Source: Rhodospirillales bacterium | GTDB lineage: Bacteria; Pseudomonadota; Alphaproteobacteria; Rhodospirillales; Magnetospirillaceae | NCBI GenBank assembly: GCA_019455065.1 | Contig: JACFNC010000018.1 | Location: 27,961-91,960, forward strand | DNA: 64,000 nucleotides | Direction: 5' to 3' | In this document: in pieces, positions 43,162 to 51,778 of the stretch | Layout: every line of letters starts with the position of its first letter | How positions within the stretch are numbered: the first letter of the stretch is position 1 | The notes under the pieces: model-generated | Seen by the model: only the letters and a program-made list of their open reading frames with translations | Database searches by the model: none | Told to the model about the DNA's origin: nothing | Program-made: the position numbers and the translations under genes

Positions 43162-44132
43162 TCTGCCCGGCCTTCGGCGATGCGTCCACCCTGACCGTCG
43201 CCGACCTGCCCGCGCCCGAAATGACCCCGGACGGCGTTCGCATCGCCGTGCATGCGGCGGGAGTGAACTTCGCCGATGGCCTGATGGTTGCCGGCAAGTA
43301 CCAGGAGAAGCTCACGCCGCCCTTCACGCCGGGCATGGAGGCGGCGGGGGTGGTTCTGGAGACGGCCCCGGGGGTGACGACCTGCAAGCCCGGCGACCGG
43401 GTGATGGCGACGCTGCCCTTCGGCGCCTTCGCCGACGAGGCGGTGGCCCGGGCCGACGATGTCATGGTCATTCCCGACGCGATGGACTTCGTGACCGCCG
43501 CTGGCTTCCCCGTGGCGTGGGGCACCTCGCATTTCGGGCTCGCCGTGCGTGCCGGGCTGAAAGCGGGCGAGACGCTGCTGGTGACCGGCGCCGCCGGCGG
43601 CGTCGGCCTTACCGCCGTCGAGGTCGGGCGCTGCCTGGGCGCCACCGTGATCGCCTGCGCCGGCGGCGCCGACAAGCTGGCGGTGGCCAGGGACCACGGG
43701 GCGGCCCACGGCATCGACTACAAGACCGAGGACCTGCGTGAGCGGGTGAAGGCGCTGACCGGCGGCCGCGGTGTCGACGTGGTCTACGACGCGGTGGGCG
43801 GCACGGTCTTCGACGCCGCGCTACGCTCGCTCGCCCCCAACGGGCGGTTGCTGGTGGTCGGATTCGCCAGCGGCGCGGTGCCGCAGGTTCCGGCCAACAT
43901 CCTGCTCGTCAAGAACGTCACCGTGATCGGCTACTACTGGGGCGCCTACCGCAAACTCGATCCGCGAGCGATCCGGGAGTCCCTCGGGGAGGCGCTGGAC
44001 TGGTACGCGGCCGGGCGCATCCGCCCGCATGTGTCGCACACCGTGGACCTCGCGGAGGCGGCGCGGGCGCTCGAGCTGCTGCGCAACCGGGCATCGTCGG
44101 GCAAGGTGGTGCTCACCACCGGGCGCGGCTAG
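43149..44132 (+). CDS. NADPH:quinone oxidoreductase family protein
   Basis: The 327-residue protein is a zinc-free medium-chain dehydrogenase of the QOR type: N-terminal catalytic part (VRIAVHAAGVNFADGL), nucleotide motif VTGAAGGVGLTAVEVG (about residues 140-155), and VVYDAVGGTVFDAALR. It reduces quinones or enones with NADPH. The start MRAVICPAFG aligns with family members. Its own ribosome binding site is weak, with a short upstream peptide overlapping the start. Confidence 0.92.
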   Translation: MRAVICPAFGDASTLTVADLPAPEMTPDGVRIAVHAAGVNFADGLMVAGKYQEKLTPPFTPGMEAAGVVLETAPGVTTCKPGDRVMATLPFGAFADEAVARADDVMVIPDAMDFVTAAGFPVAWGTSHFGLAVRAGLKAGETLLVTGAAGGVGLTAVEVGRCLGATVIACAGGADKLAVARDHGAAHGIDYKTEDLRERVKALTGGRGVDVVYDAVGGTVFDAALRSLAPNGRLLVVGFASGAVPQVPANILLVKNVTVIGYYWGAYRKLDPRAIRESLGEALDWYAAGRIRPHVSHTVDLAEAARALELLRNRASSGKVVLTTGRG

Positions 44133-44148
44133 GAATTCCGCTTCCGTC

Positions 44149-44171
44149 ACCCCCGGGCTTGACCCGGGGGT
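44149..44171. repeat. Inverted repeat between convergent genes (CCCGGGCTTGACCCGGG type)
   Basis: ACCCCCGGG (44149-44157) and CCCGGGGGT (44163-44171) form a perfect 9-bp stem with loop CTTGA, immediately before the tetR stop codon and 17 bases after the oxidoreductase stop. Similar short palindromes are scattered in alphaproteobacterial genomes, and it may serve both genes as a terminator. A related but degenerate palindrome is at 59581-59595. Confidence 0.6.
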
Positions 44172-44173
44172 CC

Positions 44174-44806
44174 TCAGGGCCGTGCGAACAGGAGTTCCAG
44201 GTAGTTGCGGTAGTGCGCGAGCTGCGCCGCCAACACCTGCGGTTCCTTGATCGTGCGTGACAGCACGTAGGCGCCCTCGAAGACCACCGTCATCATGTCG
44301 GCCAGGGTGTCCGCCGTGACCGGGAGGCGTGGCGGGTGGAGGTCGATCGCCTGGGCCAGCTTGCCGCCAAGCCGCTCGCGCCAGACGAGCATGGCCTGGC
44401 GGACGATCTCCAGCGTCCGCGCGTCGAACAGGTCAGCCTCGTAGCAATAGGTGGCGAACAGACAGCCCGGGTTGGGTTCGGTGAGTTCGGACGTCGCCTC
44501 GATGAACAGACCGACGAACACCAGGAGTTGTTGCAACGGGTCGCGGGCCAGCCGCTCGGCACGGGTCAAGTTGTCGTCGAGCAACGCGGCGTCTCGGCTG
44601 GCGTAACGCTCGACCAGGGCATAGGCGAGATCGGCCTTGGACTTGAAGTGGTGGAAGAACCCCCCCTTGGTCAGGCCGGTGCGCGCAATGACGCTGTCGA
44701 TCGACGTGGCCGCGAAGCCCTGTTCGAGGATCAGCACCTCGGCGGCGTCCATGATCGCCGTGCGCGTGGCGCCGCCGCGGGCCGGCGCACGTCCAATGCT
44801 GGTCAC
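44174..44806 (-). CDS. TetR-family repressor
   Basis: The 210-residue protein has an N-terminal TetR helix-turn-helix (AAEVLILEQGFAATSIDSVIARTGLTKGGFFHHFKSKADL, about residues 20-60) and a helical ligand-binding C-terminal part with cysteine in NPGCLFATYCYEA. It diverges from a methyltransferase gene. The shared intergenic region carries two identical 17-base sites in opposite orientation, one overlapping its own promoter side and one the methyltransferase side, so it most likely represses itself and the neighbour. The inducer is unknown. Confidence 0.92.
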   Translation of the reverse strand: MTSIGRAPARGGATRTAIMDAAEVLILEQGFAATSIDSVIARTGLTKGGFFHHFKSKADLAYALVERYASRDAALLDDNLTRAERLARDPLQQLLVFVGLFIEATSELTEPNPGCLFATYCYEADLFDARTLEIVRQAMLVWRERLGGKLAQAIDLHPPRLPVTADTLADMMTVVFEGAYVLSRTIKEPQVLAAQLAHYRNYLELLFARP

Positions 44807-44821
44807 GCTTTTCTCTCCTTA

Positions 44822-44838
44822 ACCAACCGGTCGGTATG
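44822..44838. promoter_or_regulatory. TetR operator, tetR-proximal copy
   Basis: ACCAACCGGTCGGTATG begins 15 bases upstream of the tetR start codon. Its core ACCAACCGGTCGGT is a near-perfect palindrome. The exact reverse complement of all 17 bases is found at 44951-44967. Confidence 0.85.
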
Positions 44839-44950
44839 ATTATGGTGGACCCGCGCGCCAGCCGCAAGCACCAGGGCCCCTGCGCCGCACCCTCTTCGGT
44901 GATATACTCCGTTCCGGCCGTTGTCTCCGTGACCCGATGCCGTGCTATTG

Positions 44951-44967
44951 CATACCGACCGGTTGGT
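44951..44967. promoter_or_regulatory. TetR operator, methyltransferase-proximal copy
   Basis: CATACCGACCGGTTGGT is the exact reverse complement of the 17 bases at 44822-44838. It ends 17 bases before the methyltransferase start codon, where a bound repressor would block transcription. Confidence 0.85.
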
Positions 44968-44984
44968 ATTGATGGAGATGGACG

Positions 44985-46061
44985 ATGCAAACGCAATTCG
45001 ACGCGAACAAGGCCGAGGCCTTCGGCGAGCGGCTGCTGACGGCGCTGAACGACGGCGCCCTATGCCTGATGACCTCGATCGGCCACCGCACCGGCCTGTT
45101 CGACACCATGGCCGAGATGCCCGCCGCCTCGCCGGCCGAGATCGCCCAGGCGGCGAATCTGCGCGAGCGTTACGTGCGGGAATGGCTGGGGGCGATGACG
45201 GTGGCGCGGGTGGTCGAGCACGATCCGCAAACCCGCTCCTACCGCCTGCCGCCCGAGCATGCCGCCTGCCTGACGCGGGCGGCGGCACCCAACAACCTCG
45301 CCGCCTTCGGCCAGTACATTCCCCTGCTCGGCACCGTCGAGGACGACATCGTCGCCTGCTTCCGCGATGGCGGCGGCGTTCCCTACGAACGCTTCACGCG
45401 GTTCCACGAGGTGATGGCCGAGGACAGCGGCCAGAGCGTGCTGCCGGCGCTGCGCGACCACATCCTGCCGCTGGCGCCGGGATTGATCGAGCGCCTGGAG
45501 CGGGGAATCGCGGTGCTCGACGTCGGCTGCGGCCGCGGCAAGGCGCTCAACCTCATGGCCGGCTGGTTCCCCAACAGCCGGTTCGTCGGCTACGACCTGT
45601 CCGAGGAGGCGATGGCCTACGCGCGGCGGGAGGCCGCCGAGCGCGGCCTCGGCAACGTCACCTTCGCGGCCCGCGACCTCAGCGATTTCGACCGCACCGC
45701 CGAGCCGGGCCGCTTCGACCTGGTCACCACCTTCGACGCCATCCACGACCAAGCGCGGCCGCTGGCCGTGGTCACGGGCATCCGCCGCTCGCTGGCGACG
45801 GACGGGGTCTACCTGGCCCAGGACATCAACGGCTCGACCCACGTGCACGGCAATCTCGACCATCCCATGGGCACGCTGCTCTACACCGTGTCCTGCATGC
45901 ACTGCATGACGGTGTCGCTGGCCCAGGGCGGCGACGGGCTGGGCGCCATGTGGGGGCGCGAACAGGCGCTGGACCTGTTCCAGCGGGCCGGCTTCGGCAC
46001 CGTCGAGGTGCACGAACTGCCGCACGACATCCAGAACTGCTACTACGTGTGCCGGCCCTGA
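44985..46061 (+). CDS. SAM-dependent methyltransferase with N-terminal winged helix
   Basis: The 358-residue protein has an N-terminal winged-helix dimerisation-like region (about 20-90, ALCLMTSIGHRTGLFDTMAEM, then REWLGAMTVARVVE) and a class I methyltransferase core with the glycine-rich motif VLDVGCGRG (about 176-184) and the acidic residue in FVGYDLS. The arrangement resembles O-methyltransferases of small molecules. The target is unknown. It is divergent from, and almost certainly controlled by, the TetR repressor, so it may modify the compound that the repressor senses. Confidence 0.87.
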   Translation: MQTQFDANKAEAFGERLLTALNDGALCLMTSIGHRTGLFDTMAEMPAASPAEIAQAANLRERYVREWLGAMTVARVVEHDPQTRSYRLPPEHAACLTRAAAPNNLAAFGQYIPLLGTVEDDIVACFRDGGGVPYERFTRFHEVMAEDSGQSVLPALRDHILPLAPGLIERLERGIAVLDVGCGRGKALNLMAGWFPNSRFVGYDLSEEAMAYARREAAERGLGNVTFAARDLSDFDRTAEPGRFDLVTTFDAIHDQARPLAVVTGIRRSLATDGVYLAQDINGSTHVHGNLDHPMGTLLYTVSCMHCMTVSLAQGGDGLGAMWGREQALDLFQRAGFGTVEVHELPHDIQNCYYVCRP

Positions 46062-46131
46062 CGGGCGGCGACGGGCGAGGCGGCCCGGGCCCGCTTACCG
46101 CGGGGGTGCCGGACCGCTTCGCCTCGGCCGC

Positions 46132-46632
46132 TCAGGCGAGCAGGCTGCGCAGCATCCAGGCGGTCTTCTCGTGCACCTGCATGCGCTGGGTGAGAAGGTC
46201 GGCCGTCGGCTCGTCGTTGGCCTGGTCCACCACCGGGAAGATCGAGCGCGCGGTCCGCACCACCGCTTCCTGGTCCTTGACGAGCTGGCGGATCATCTCC
46301 TCGGCGGCCGGCACCGTCGTCTCCTCGGACAGCGAGGTGAGTGCCGCGAACTGCTTGTAGCTGCCGGGCGCCGGGAAGCCGAGGGCGCGGATGCGCTCGG
46401 CGATGAGATCGACGGCCAGCGCGAGTTCGTTGTACTGCTGCTCGAACATCAGGTGCAGCGTGTTGAACATCGGCCCCGTGACGTTCCAGTGAAAATTGTG
46501 AGTCTTCAGGTAAAGGGTGTAAGTATCGGCGAGCAGGCGCGACAGGCCCTCTCCGATCTTCTTGCGGGTTTTCTCGTCGATACCGATATCGACCACTTCC
46601 GCACCCTCCATCTTCTTGCTTGCCTTTGCCAT
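46132..46632 (-). CDS. dps: Dps family DNA-protecting ferritin
   Basis: Dps forms a 12-subunit shell that oxidises and stores iron and shields DNA in starvation or oxidative stress. The 166-residue protein has the ferroxidase-site pattern [18 protein letters not shown] and [21 protein letters not shown] short lysine-rich N-terminal tail ([10 protein letters not shown]) could contact DNA. A GGAAGG site fixes the ATG at 46632. Confidence 0.95.
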   Translation of the reverse strand: MAKASKKMEGAEVVDIGIDEKTRKKIGEGLSRLLADTYTLYLKTHNFHWNVTGPMFNTLHLMFEQQYNELALAVDLIAERIRALGFPAPGSYKQFAALTSLSEETTVPAAEEMIRQLVKDQEAVVRTARSIFPVVDQANDEPTADLLTQRMQVHEKTAWMLRSLLA

Positions 46633-46686
46633 CAAAGCCTTCCTTTCCAAAAGCTTAACGGATGATAGCAGCCGCGGCGCGCCCTG

Positions 46687-46917
46687 TCACATGGCGAAGG
46701 CGCGCCCATCGCGCCGACCAGCCATTCCCGCCCGCTCCCGCAGCCCCCGCCACCAGCCCCAGGCGCGCTCGTGGAAGTAATAGGCGACGGTGTTGCAGGC
46801 CGGCTCGACCAGGGCCAGCGCACCCGACACCGCCACGTCGCCGGTGAGCACGTAGGCGACGGAAAAGGCGACGCCGAAATGCACCACCGCAAAGGTCACC
46901 GTCTTCTTCGCCGCCAT
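46687..46917 (-). CDS. DUF2061 small membrane protein
   Basis: The 76-residue protein matches DUF2061: VTFAVVHFGVAFSVAYVLTG, then GALALVEPACNTVAYYFHERAW. It has two membrane helices and a conserved cysteine. Function unknown. AAGGAGG lies eight bases before the ATG at 46917. The dps gene begins 54 bases after its stop, on the same strand. Confidence 0.9.
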   Translation of the reverse strand: MAAKKTVTFAVVHFGVAFSVAYVLTGDVAVSGALALVEPACNTVAYYFHERAWGWWRGLRERAGMAGRRDGRAFAM

Positions 46918-47036
46918 CACCAGGCCCTCCTTCGCGCTCGCACCATAACTCGAGCATGAGGATGGCAGCAGGCGCCGGATCGGTCCAATTGGTAAATATG
47001 GTTTGAAATATCGACTGAGTCGATCACAAGGGAAAT

Positions 47037-47113
47037 TGGTGCGCCCGGCGGGATTCGAACCCACGACCCCAGGATTAGGAATCCTGTGCTCTATCCTGCT
47101 GAGCTACGGGCGC
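47037..47113 (-). tRNA. tRNA-Arg (anticodon CCT)
   Basis: The 77-base gene folds as a full cloverleaf: acceptor GCGCCCG/CGGGCGC, D-arm GCTCAGCAGGATAGAGC, anticodon stem AGGAT/ATCCT with loop TTCCTAA (anticodon CCT, reading AGG), and T-arm with GTTCGAATC. The discriminator base is A and CCA is encoded. No integrase or attachment duplication is seen near its 3' end. Confidence 0.97.
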
Positions 47114-47174
47114 GGCGCAGGCGAGAGGGCGGTTATAGCACGCGCCATCGGGGCGCGGCAGCGATAAATGGCGC

Positions 47175-47681
47175 TCACCGGCCGGACAGCGGCAGGGTGT
47201 AGGTGAGCACCACCGATTGCTGGCCGGGGTTGCGGTCGTCGAGGCCGGCGTTGCTCATGTGGTAGAGGCCGAGGCCGAGGCGCGAGGCGTCCGCCCACCG
47301 CCACGCCGCCTCGACGCCGGAGCGGAACATCAGCCAATGCCCGAGGTCGACCCCGCCGCCGCGGCGGTAGGCGCCCAGCGCCGTGTCGGCGGTGACCATC
47401 AGGTGAGCCGAGAGCGGCAGGTCGAGGGCGATCCCGCCGTAGCCGTAGGCGGCGCCGTCGGCGGTCGCCAGCAGGCCGAACTTGGGGCGGACCAGCCACC
47501 ACGCCAGGGCCGGGCTGTACTCCAGGCCGAGTTCCGCGGCGCGCTCGCCGGGCTCGGCCGGACCGGCCACACCGGCGCTCAGGGCCAGCAGCGCCGGTTC
47601 GGCGGCCGCGCCAATGTCCGGCCATGCCATTCCCAGAACGGCGACCAGCAGTGCAACCGGCCCGGCATGCCGCGGCATCAT
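47175..47681 (-). CDS. pagL: PagL-type lipid A 3-O-deacylase
   Basis: The 168-residue protein has a signal peptide (about 1-26) and an eight-strand outer-membrane barrel pattern. It carries the PagL catalytic histidine-serine pair in GLGLYHMSNAGL and the downstream NPGQQSVVLTYTLPL ending. PagL removes the 3-O acyl chain of lipid A in the outer membrane. A GGAGGAG site fixes the ATG, which overlaps the proline iminopeptidase stop (ATGA). Confidence 0.9.
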   Translation of the reverse strand: MMPRHAGPVALLVAVLGMAWPDIGAAAEPALLALSAGVAGPAEPGERAAELGLEYSPALAWWLVRPKFGLLATADGAAYGYGGIALDLPLSAHLMVTADTALGAYRRGGGVDLGHWLMFRSGVEAAWRWADASRLGLGLYHMSNAGLDDRNPGQQSVVLTYTLPLSGR

Positions 47682-48649
47682 GCGCTCCTCCCTTGCAGCA
47701 TCCACTGGAAATCCTTGACCGCCGCCACCAGCGCCGAGCGGATGCCCGGCTCCATGGCGGCGTGGCCGGCGTCGGGCACCACCGTCAGGGTGGCGCCCGG
47801 CCAGGCGCGCGCCAGCTCGTCGGCGGTGGCGATGGGGCACACCACGTCGTAGCGCCCCTGGACGATCGCCACCGGATGGCGGTGCAGCGGCGCCAGCCCG
47901 TCCAGCAGCTCGTTCTCGCGCAGGAAGCCGCCGTGGACCATGTAATGCGCCTCCAGCCTGGCCATCGCCAGCGTGGCCGGACGGTTCGAGTCGCGCCCCT
48001 GGTCGGCCTTCCAGACCAGCCGCGAGCAGGCCTCCTCGTAGGCGCACCAGGCGTCGGCGGCCGGGCCATGCACGGCGACGTCGGAATGCGCGAGCCGGGC
48101 GTAATAGGCGCCCAGCAGGTCACCCCGCTCGCGCTCGGGCAGGAATTCGCGGAACCGCCGCGCGGCCTCGGGGAAGAACTGGCCCATGCCGTGCAGGAAC
48201 CAGTCCACCTCGGCGCGCCGGAACAGGAACACGCCGCGCAGCACGAAGCCCAGACAGCGCTCCGGGTAACGTTCGCCATAGGCCAGCGCCAGGGTGCTGC
48301 CCCACGACCCCCCGAACACCAGCCACCGTTCGACGCCGAGATGGCGGCGCAGCGCCTCGACGTCCTCGATCAGATCGCCGGTGGTGTTGTCGACCAGCGA
48401 CGCGGTGGGCCGCGACCGGCCGGCGCCGCGCTGGTCGAACAGCACGATGCGCCAGAAGCGGGGATCGAAGAAGCGGCGATAGGCGGGGGCGATGCCCGCC
48501 CCCGGGCCGCCGTGAAGGAACAGCACCGGCACGCCTCTGGGATTGCCCGACACCTCCCAGTACAATGCATGCGGCCCGCCCACCGCCAGCATGCCGCCGT
48601 CATGCGGCTCGATGGGGGGAAACAGGTCGGGCGTCACGGGTTTGTTCAT
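47678..48649 (-). CDS. pip: Proline iminopeptidase
   Basis: This 323-residue alpha/beta hydrolase releases N-terminal proline from peptides. It has the oxyanion segment LHGGPGAG, nucleophile serine in FGGSWGSTLAL, the aspartate in GRYDVVCP and the histidine in PDAGHAAMEPG. The ATG at 48649 is chosen; one four codons upstream is equally possible as neither has a clear ribosome binding site. It forms a translationally coupled pair with pagL and diverges from the SNase-like gene. Confidence 0.92.
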   Translation of the reverse strand: MNKPVTPDLFPPIEPHDGGMLAVGGPHALYWEVSGNPRGVPVLFLHGGPGAGIAPAYRRFFDPRFWRIVLFDQRGAGRSRPTASLVDNTTGDLIEDVEALRRHLGVERWLVFGGSWGSTLALAYGERYPERCLGFVLRGVFLFRRAEVDWFLHGMGQFFPEAARRFREFLPERERGDLLGAYYARLAHSDVAVHGPAADAWCAYEEACSRLVWKADQGRDSNRPATLAMARLEAHYMVHGGFLRENELLDGLAPLHRHPVAIVQGRYDVVCPIATADELARAWPGATLTVVPDAGHAAMEPGIRSALVAAVKDFQWMLQGRSA

Positions 48650-48692
48650 CAAGCCGATCATCGCACCACTGCCAAGGGGTCCGTCCACAGAG

Positions 48693-49454
48693 ATGAGGTA
48701 TCTCGCCGTCTTTGTCATCCTGCTGGCCGCCATCGCGCCAGCCCCCGCCGCCGAACCGCCGACCACGGGGGTGGTCGCCGAGGTGGTCGACGGCGACACC
48801 GTGCGGCTGGCCGGCGGCGGCGAGGTGCGGCTGGTCGGCATTCAGGCGCCGAAGCTTCCCCTCGGCCGGCCCGGGTTCGCCGCGTGGCCGCTGGCCCAGG
48901 AAGCCAGGGCGGCGCTGGAACGGATGGTGCTGGGGCGCCGGGTATCCCTGTGGTTCGGCGGGCGCCGCATGGACCGCCATGGGCGCTGGCTGGCGCACCT
49001 TGCCGACGACGAGGGCCGCTGGGTGCAGGGCGAGATGCTGGCGCAAGGCTGGGCCCGCGTCTACACCTTTCCCGACAACCGCGCCCGCGCCGCCGAGATG
49101 CTGGCGCGCGAGGCCGAGGCGCGCGAGGCGAAGCGGGGCATTTGGGCACACCCGTATTACCGAATCCTGTCGGCCGATGGCGCATCCGGCCATGAGGACA
49201 CCTTCCAGTTGGTCGAGGGACGCGTGCGGACGGTGGCCGAGCGGCGCAGCCGCACCTATGTCAATTTTGGCGAAGACTATCGAAGCGATTTCACCATCAC
49301 CCTCGACGCCGCCGCCCGGCGCGCGTTTCGCGACGCCGGATTCGACGTCGCGGGGCTGGAGGGTCGGCGGGTGCGCGTGCGGGGCTGGATGAAGGACTGG
49401 AATGGACCGATGATCGAGGTCACCCACCCGGAACAAATCGAGGTGCTGCCGTGA
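48693..49454 (+). CDS. Exported thermonuclease-like (SNase) protein with altered active site
   Basis: The 253-residue protein has a signal peptide (about 1-20) and an SNase-fold domain: VVDGDTVRLAGGGEVRLVG, then MDRHGRWLAHL and the WARVYTF segment. In staphylococcal nuclease the segment LVDTPE supplies the calcium-binding aspartate and the general-base glutamate. Here it reads GIQAPK, so both are lost (Q and K), while the arginine in EVRLVG and the DRHGR arginine remain. It is probably not an active nuclease, or uses other chemistry. Its stop overlaps the M48 gene's GTG start. Confidence 0.87.
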   Translation: MRYLAVFVILLAAIAPAPAAEPPTTGVVAEVVDGDTVRLAGGGEVRLVGIQAPKLPLGRPGFAAWPLAQEARAALERMVLGRRVSLWFGGRRMDRHGRWLAHLADDEGRWVQGEMLAQGWARVYTFPDNRARAAEMLAREAEAREAKRGIWAHPYYRILSADGASGHEDTFQLVEGRVRTVAERRSRTYVNFGEDYRSDFTITLDAAARRAFRDAGFDVAGLEGRRVRVRGWMKDWNGPMIEVTHPEQIEVLP

Positions 49455-50914
49455 CGGGCCGGTGGCGCGCGGCCGCCCTGGCGGTCGTCCTGGCAAGCGC
49501 GACGGCATTGTCGGGCTGCGCCCGCAATCCCGCGACCGGGCGGGAAACCCTGAGCCTGATTTCGGCCGAGCAGGAAAGCCAGATGGGCCGGCAGCAGCAC
49601 CCCGAGGTGCTGCGGGCGTTCGGCGGCGCCTACAGGGACCCCGCCCTGCAAGCCTATGTCGAGGGCATCGGCGGCGCGCTGGCGGCGCAATCGGAACTGG
49701 CCGGACAGCCCTTCACCTTCACCATTCTGGACAGCGACATCGTCAACGCCATGGCCTTGCCGGGCGGCTACGTCTATGTCACCCGCGGGCTGCTCAGCCT
49801 GGCCAACAGCGAGGCCGAGCTGGCCGGCGTCATCGCCCACGAGATCGGCCACGTCACCGCCCGCCATTCGGCCCAGCGCGTCAGCCAGTCGATGATCGCC
49901 GGACTGGGTCTTGCCATCCTGGGCGCCGTGGTCGACACGCCCGGCCTGGTCGATGTCGCCGGCCTCGGCGCGCAGGCGTTCCTCCAGAAGTATTCGCGCG
50001 ACCAGGAGTTCGAGGCGGACACGCTGGGCATCCGCTACATGAGCCGGGCCGGTTACGATCCGGCGGCGATGGCCAGCTTCCTCGACAGCCTGCGCCGGCA
50101 GGCCGCGCTCGAAGCCCGGCTGGCCGGGCGCTCGCCGGACGCCGTCGACGCGTTCAACATGATGGCCTCGCATCCCCGCACCGTCGACCGGGTCCAGCGC
50201 GCCGCCGAGGTGGCGACCTCCGGCCCGCCCGGCGAGGGTCGCCTTGGGGCCGACGACCATCTGCGCCGCATCGACGGGATGCTATATGGCGACGATCCCT
50301 CGCAGGGCGTGGTGCGGGGGCGCCAGTTCCTGCACCCGACGCTTGGCTTCGCCTACGAGGTTCCCGAGGGCTTCAACCTGATCAACGGGCGCGACAACGT
50401 CGTCGCCCGGCATCCCGACGGCGCCGTCATCGTCTTCGATGGCGCGCCCAATCCCGGCGGCGACATGGTGACGTACCTGCAGCGGGGATGGGCGCGGGGG
50501 GTGCGGCTGGCCGCCATGGAGCCGCTCGACGTGAACGGCATGCCGGCGGCCACCGGCATGACGCGGGTGGACACCGGGGCGGGGCCGATGGATGCGCGGC
50601 TGGTTGCCATCGCTTTCGACCAGCGCGCCATCTACCGCTTCCTATTCATCACCCCGCCGGCGCAGACGCCGGCCTGGAACGAGCCGCTGCGCCGCACCAC
50701 TTACAGCTTCCGCCCGTTGGGGCGCGACGAGGCGGCGAGCGTGCGCCCCCATCGCATCGACCTGGTCCAGGTGCGCCCCGGCGACACGGTCGAATCCCTC
50801 GCCGCTTCGCTTCCGTTCGAACGCCTCCGTCTCGAACGCTTCCAGGCCCTCAACGGTCTGGAGCCGGGCGAGCCGTTGCGCCCGGGCAGGCTGCTCAAGA
50901 CGGTGGTGCAGTAG
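49451..50914 (+). CDS. Lipid-anchored M48 metalloprotease with LysM-like C-terminus
   Basis: The 487-residue protein starts at GTG overlapping the SNase stop. It has a lipoprotein signal (lipobox LSGC near residue 23). An M48 protease domain follows with zinc motif H130-E-x-x-H134 (HEIGH) and the third ligand glutamate in EFEADTLG (E188). A middle domain of unclear role precedes a C-terminal region (VRPGDTVESLAASLPFE) resembling a peptidoglycan-binding LysM. It is of the BepA/LoiP type, which acts in outer-membrane protein quality control. Confidence 0.9.
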   Translation: MTGRWRAAALAVVLASATALSGCARNPATGRETLSLISAEQESQMGRQQHPEVLRAFGGAYRDPALQAYVEGIGGALAAQSELAGQPFTFTILDSDIVNAMALPGGYVYVTRGLLSLANSEAELAGVIAHEIGHVTARHSAQRVSQSMIAGLGLAILGAVVDTPGLVDVAGLGAQAFLQKYSRDQEFEADTLGIRYMSRAGYDPAAMASFLDSLRRQAALEARLAGRSPDAVDAFNMMASHPRTVDRVQRAAEVATSGPPGEGRLGADDHLRRIDGMLYGDDPSQGVVRGRQFLHPTLGFAYEVPEGFNLINGRDNVVARHPDGAVIVFDGAPNPGGDMVTYLQRGWARGVRLAAMEPLDVNGMPAATGMTRVDTGAGPMDARLVAIAFDQRAIYRFLFITPPAQTPAWNEPLRRTTYSFRPLGRDEAASVRPHRIDLVQVRPGDTVESLAASLPFERLRLERFQALNGLEPGEPLRPGRLLKTVVQ

Positions 50915-50917
50915 CTC

Positions 50918-51718
50918 TCAGGCCTGGATGACGTCGATGGCCTCGCCCGTCGCGTCGAAACACGCCGCGACAAGCGGACCGCCGAAGCCGCAACCGGCGT
51001 CGATGGTGGTCGCCGACGTGCCGGCCGAGAGACCACCATGGGCCGGATCGTACCCGCGGATGACCCTGCGGAAACCGGCATAGGGCTTGTCCAGGGCGGC
51101 GAAGCCCGAGGCACCCCACCAGAAACTGTCGCGCTGCGCCGCCAGCGGGCGGGCGGGGTCGACGCCGGCATGAACGAACAGCAGCGCGTTGTCGTCGGTG
51201 TAGGCGGCGTGGCGCAGCACGCTGAGAAGGGCGACGTGGCCGTCGTTGGCCCGCATCCTCTCGCGCAGGCCCGAGGTCCAGCGCGTCAGCGCCACCGTGC
51301 CCTCGCGGGCGGCGGCGAAGGCGTCGTGAACGGACGCCCCATAGGCCGCGACCGTGGCCCCCACCCCCTGGTCGACCATCCATTGCAGAACCTGTCCGGG
51401 GTTGGTCGCGAACTGGAGCTGCAGCAGCTTCTGCCACATCTCCTCCTGGGCCCCGCGCAGGTAGACGATATCCTCGCCCGAGAAGCCGCGGTAGGCCATG
51501 ATGGCGCGGCGGAACAGCAGCAGATGATCGACCGTTTCCCGGGCGGCCACCCCGCGGCCGACATAGTTGCCGAGATAGACCAGGCGATGGCCTTCGCGCA
51601 GGCGTCCGTAGAGTTGACGGTGCAACTCGTGCAACCTTTCGACCTCGCCATGCACCGCGGCCACCGCCCAGACGGGGCCGCCGCCAGGCAGGGCGGCGAA
51701 AAGGGTGCGGTCGTTCAT
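50918..51718 (-). CDS. PPP-family metallophosphatase with degenerate metal site
   Basis: The 266-residue protein keeps the overall layout of bacterial PPP phosphatases (ApaH/PrpE type). The metal ligands are mostly replaced: the GDxHG motif reads A20-A-V-H-G24 (aspartate lost), GDxxDRG reads G50-N-Y-V-G-R-G56 (both aspartates lost), GNHE reads G89-A-Q-E92 (asparagine and histidine lost), and the late GHT histidine is missing. H23 and FVHAG remain. It is therefore probably a pseudo-phosphatase, with a binding or regulatory role. It lies next to carD on the same strand, 60 bases away. Confidence 0.85.
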   Translation of the reverse strand: MNDRTLFAALPGGGPVWAVAAVHGEVERLHELHRQLYGRLREGHRLVYLGNYVGRGVAARETVDHLLLFRRAIMAYRGFSGEDIVYLRGAQEEMWQKLLQLQFATNPGQVLQWMVDQGVGATVAAYGASVHDAFAAAREGTVALTRWTSGLRERMRANDGHVALLSVLRHAAYTDDNALLFVHAGVDPARPLAAQRDSFWWGASGFAALDKPYAGFRRVIRGYDPAHGGLSAGTSATTIDAGCGFGGPLVAACFDATGEAIDVIQA

Positions 51719-51778
51719 GACGCCGTGACGCCCCTCATGGTGCAGGGAGGAAAGGGCGGCGGAATCGCCGCCCCCCGG

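Noticed and set aside
47037..47113. tRNA-Arg as an integration site
   Set aside because: No integrase, no duplicated tRNA 3' end and no change in base composition beside the gene.
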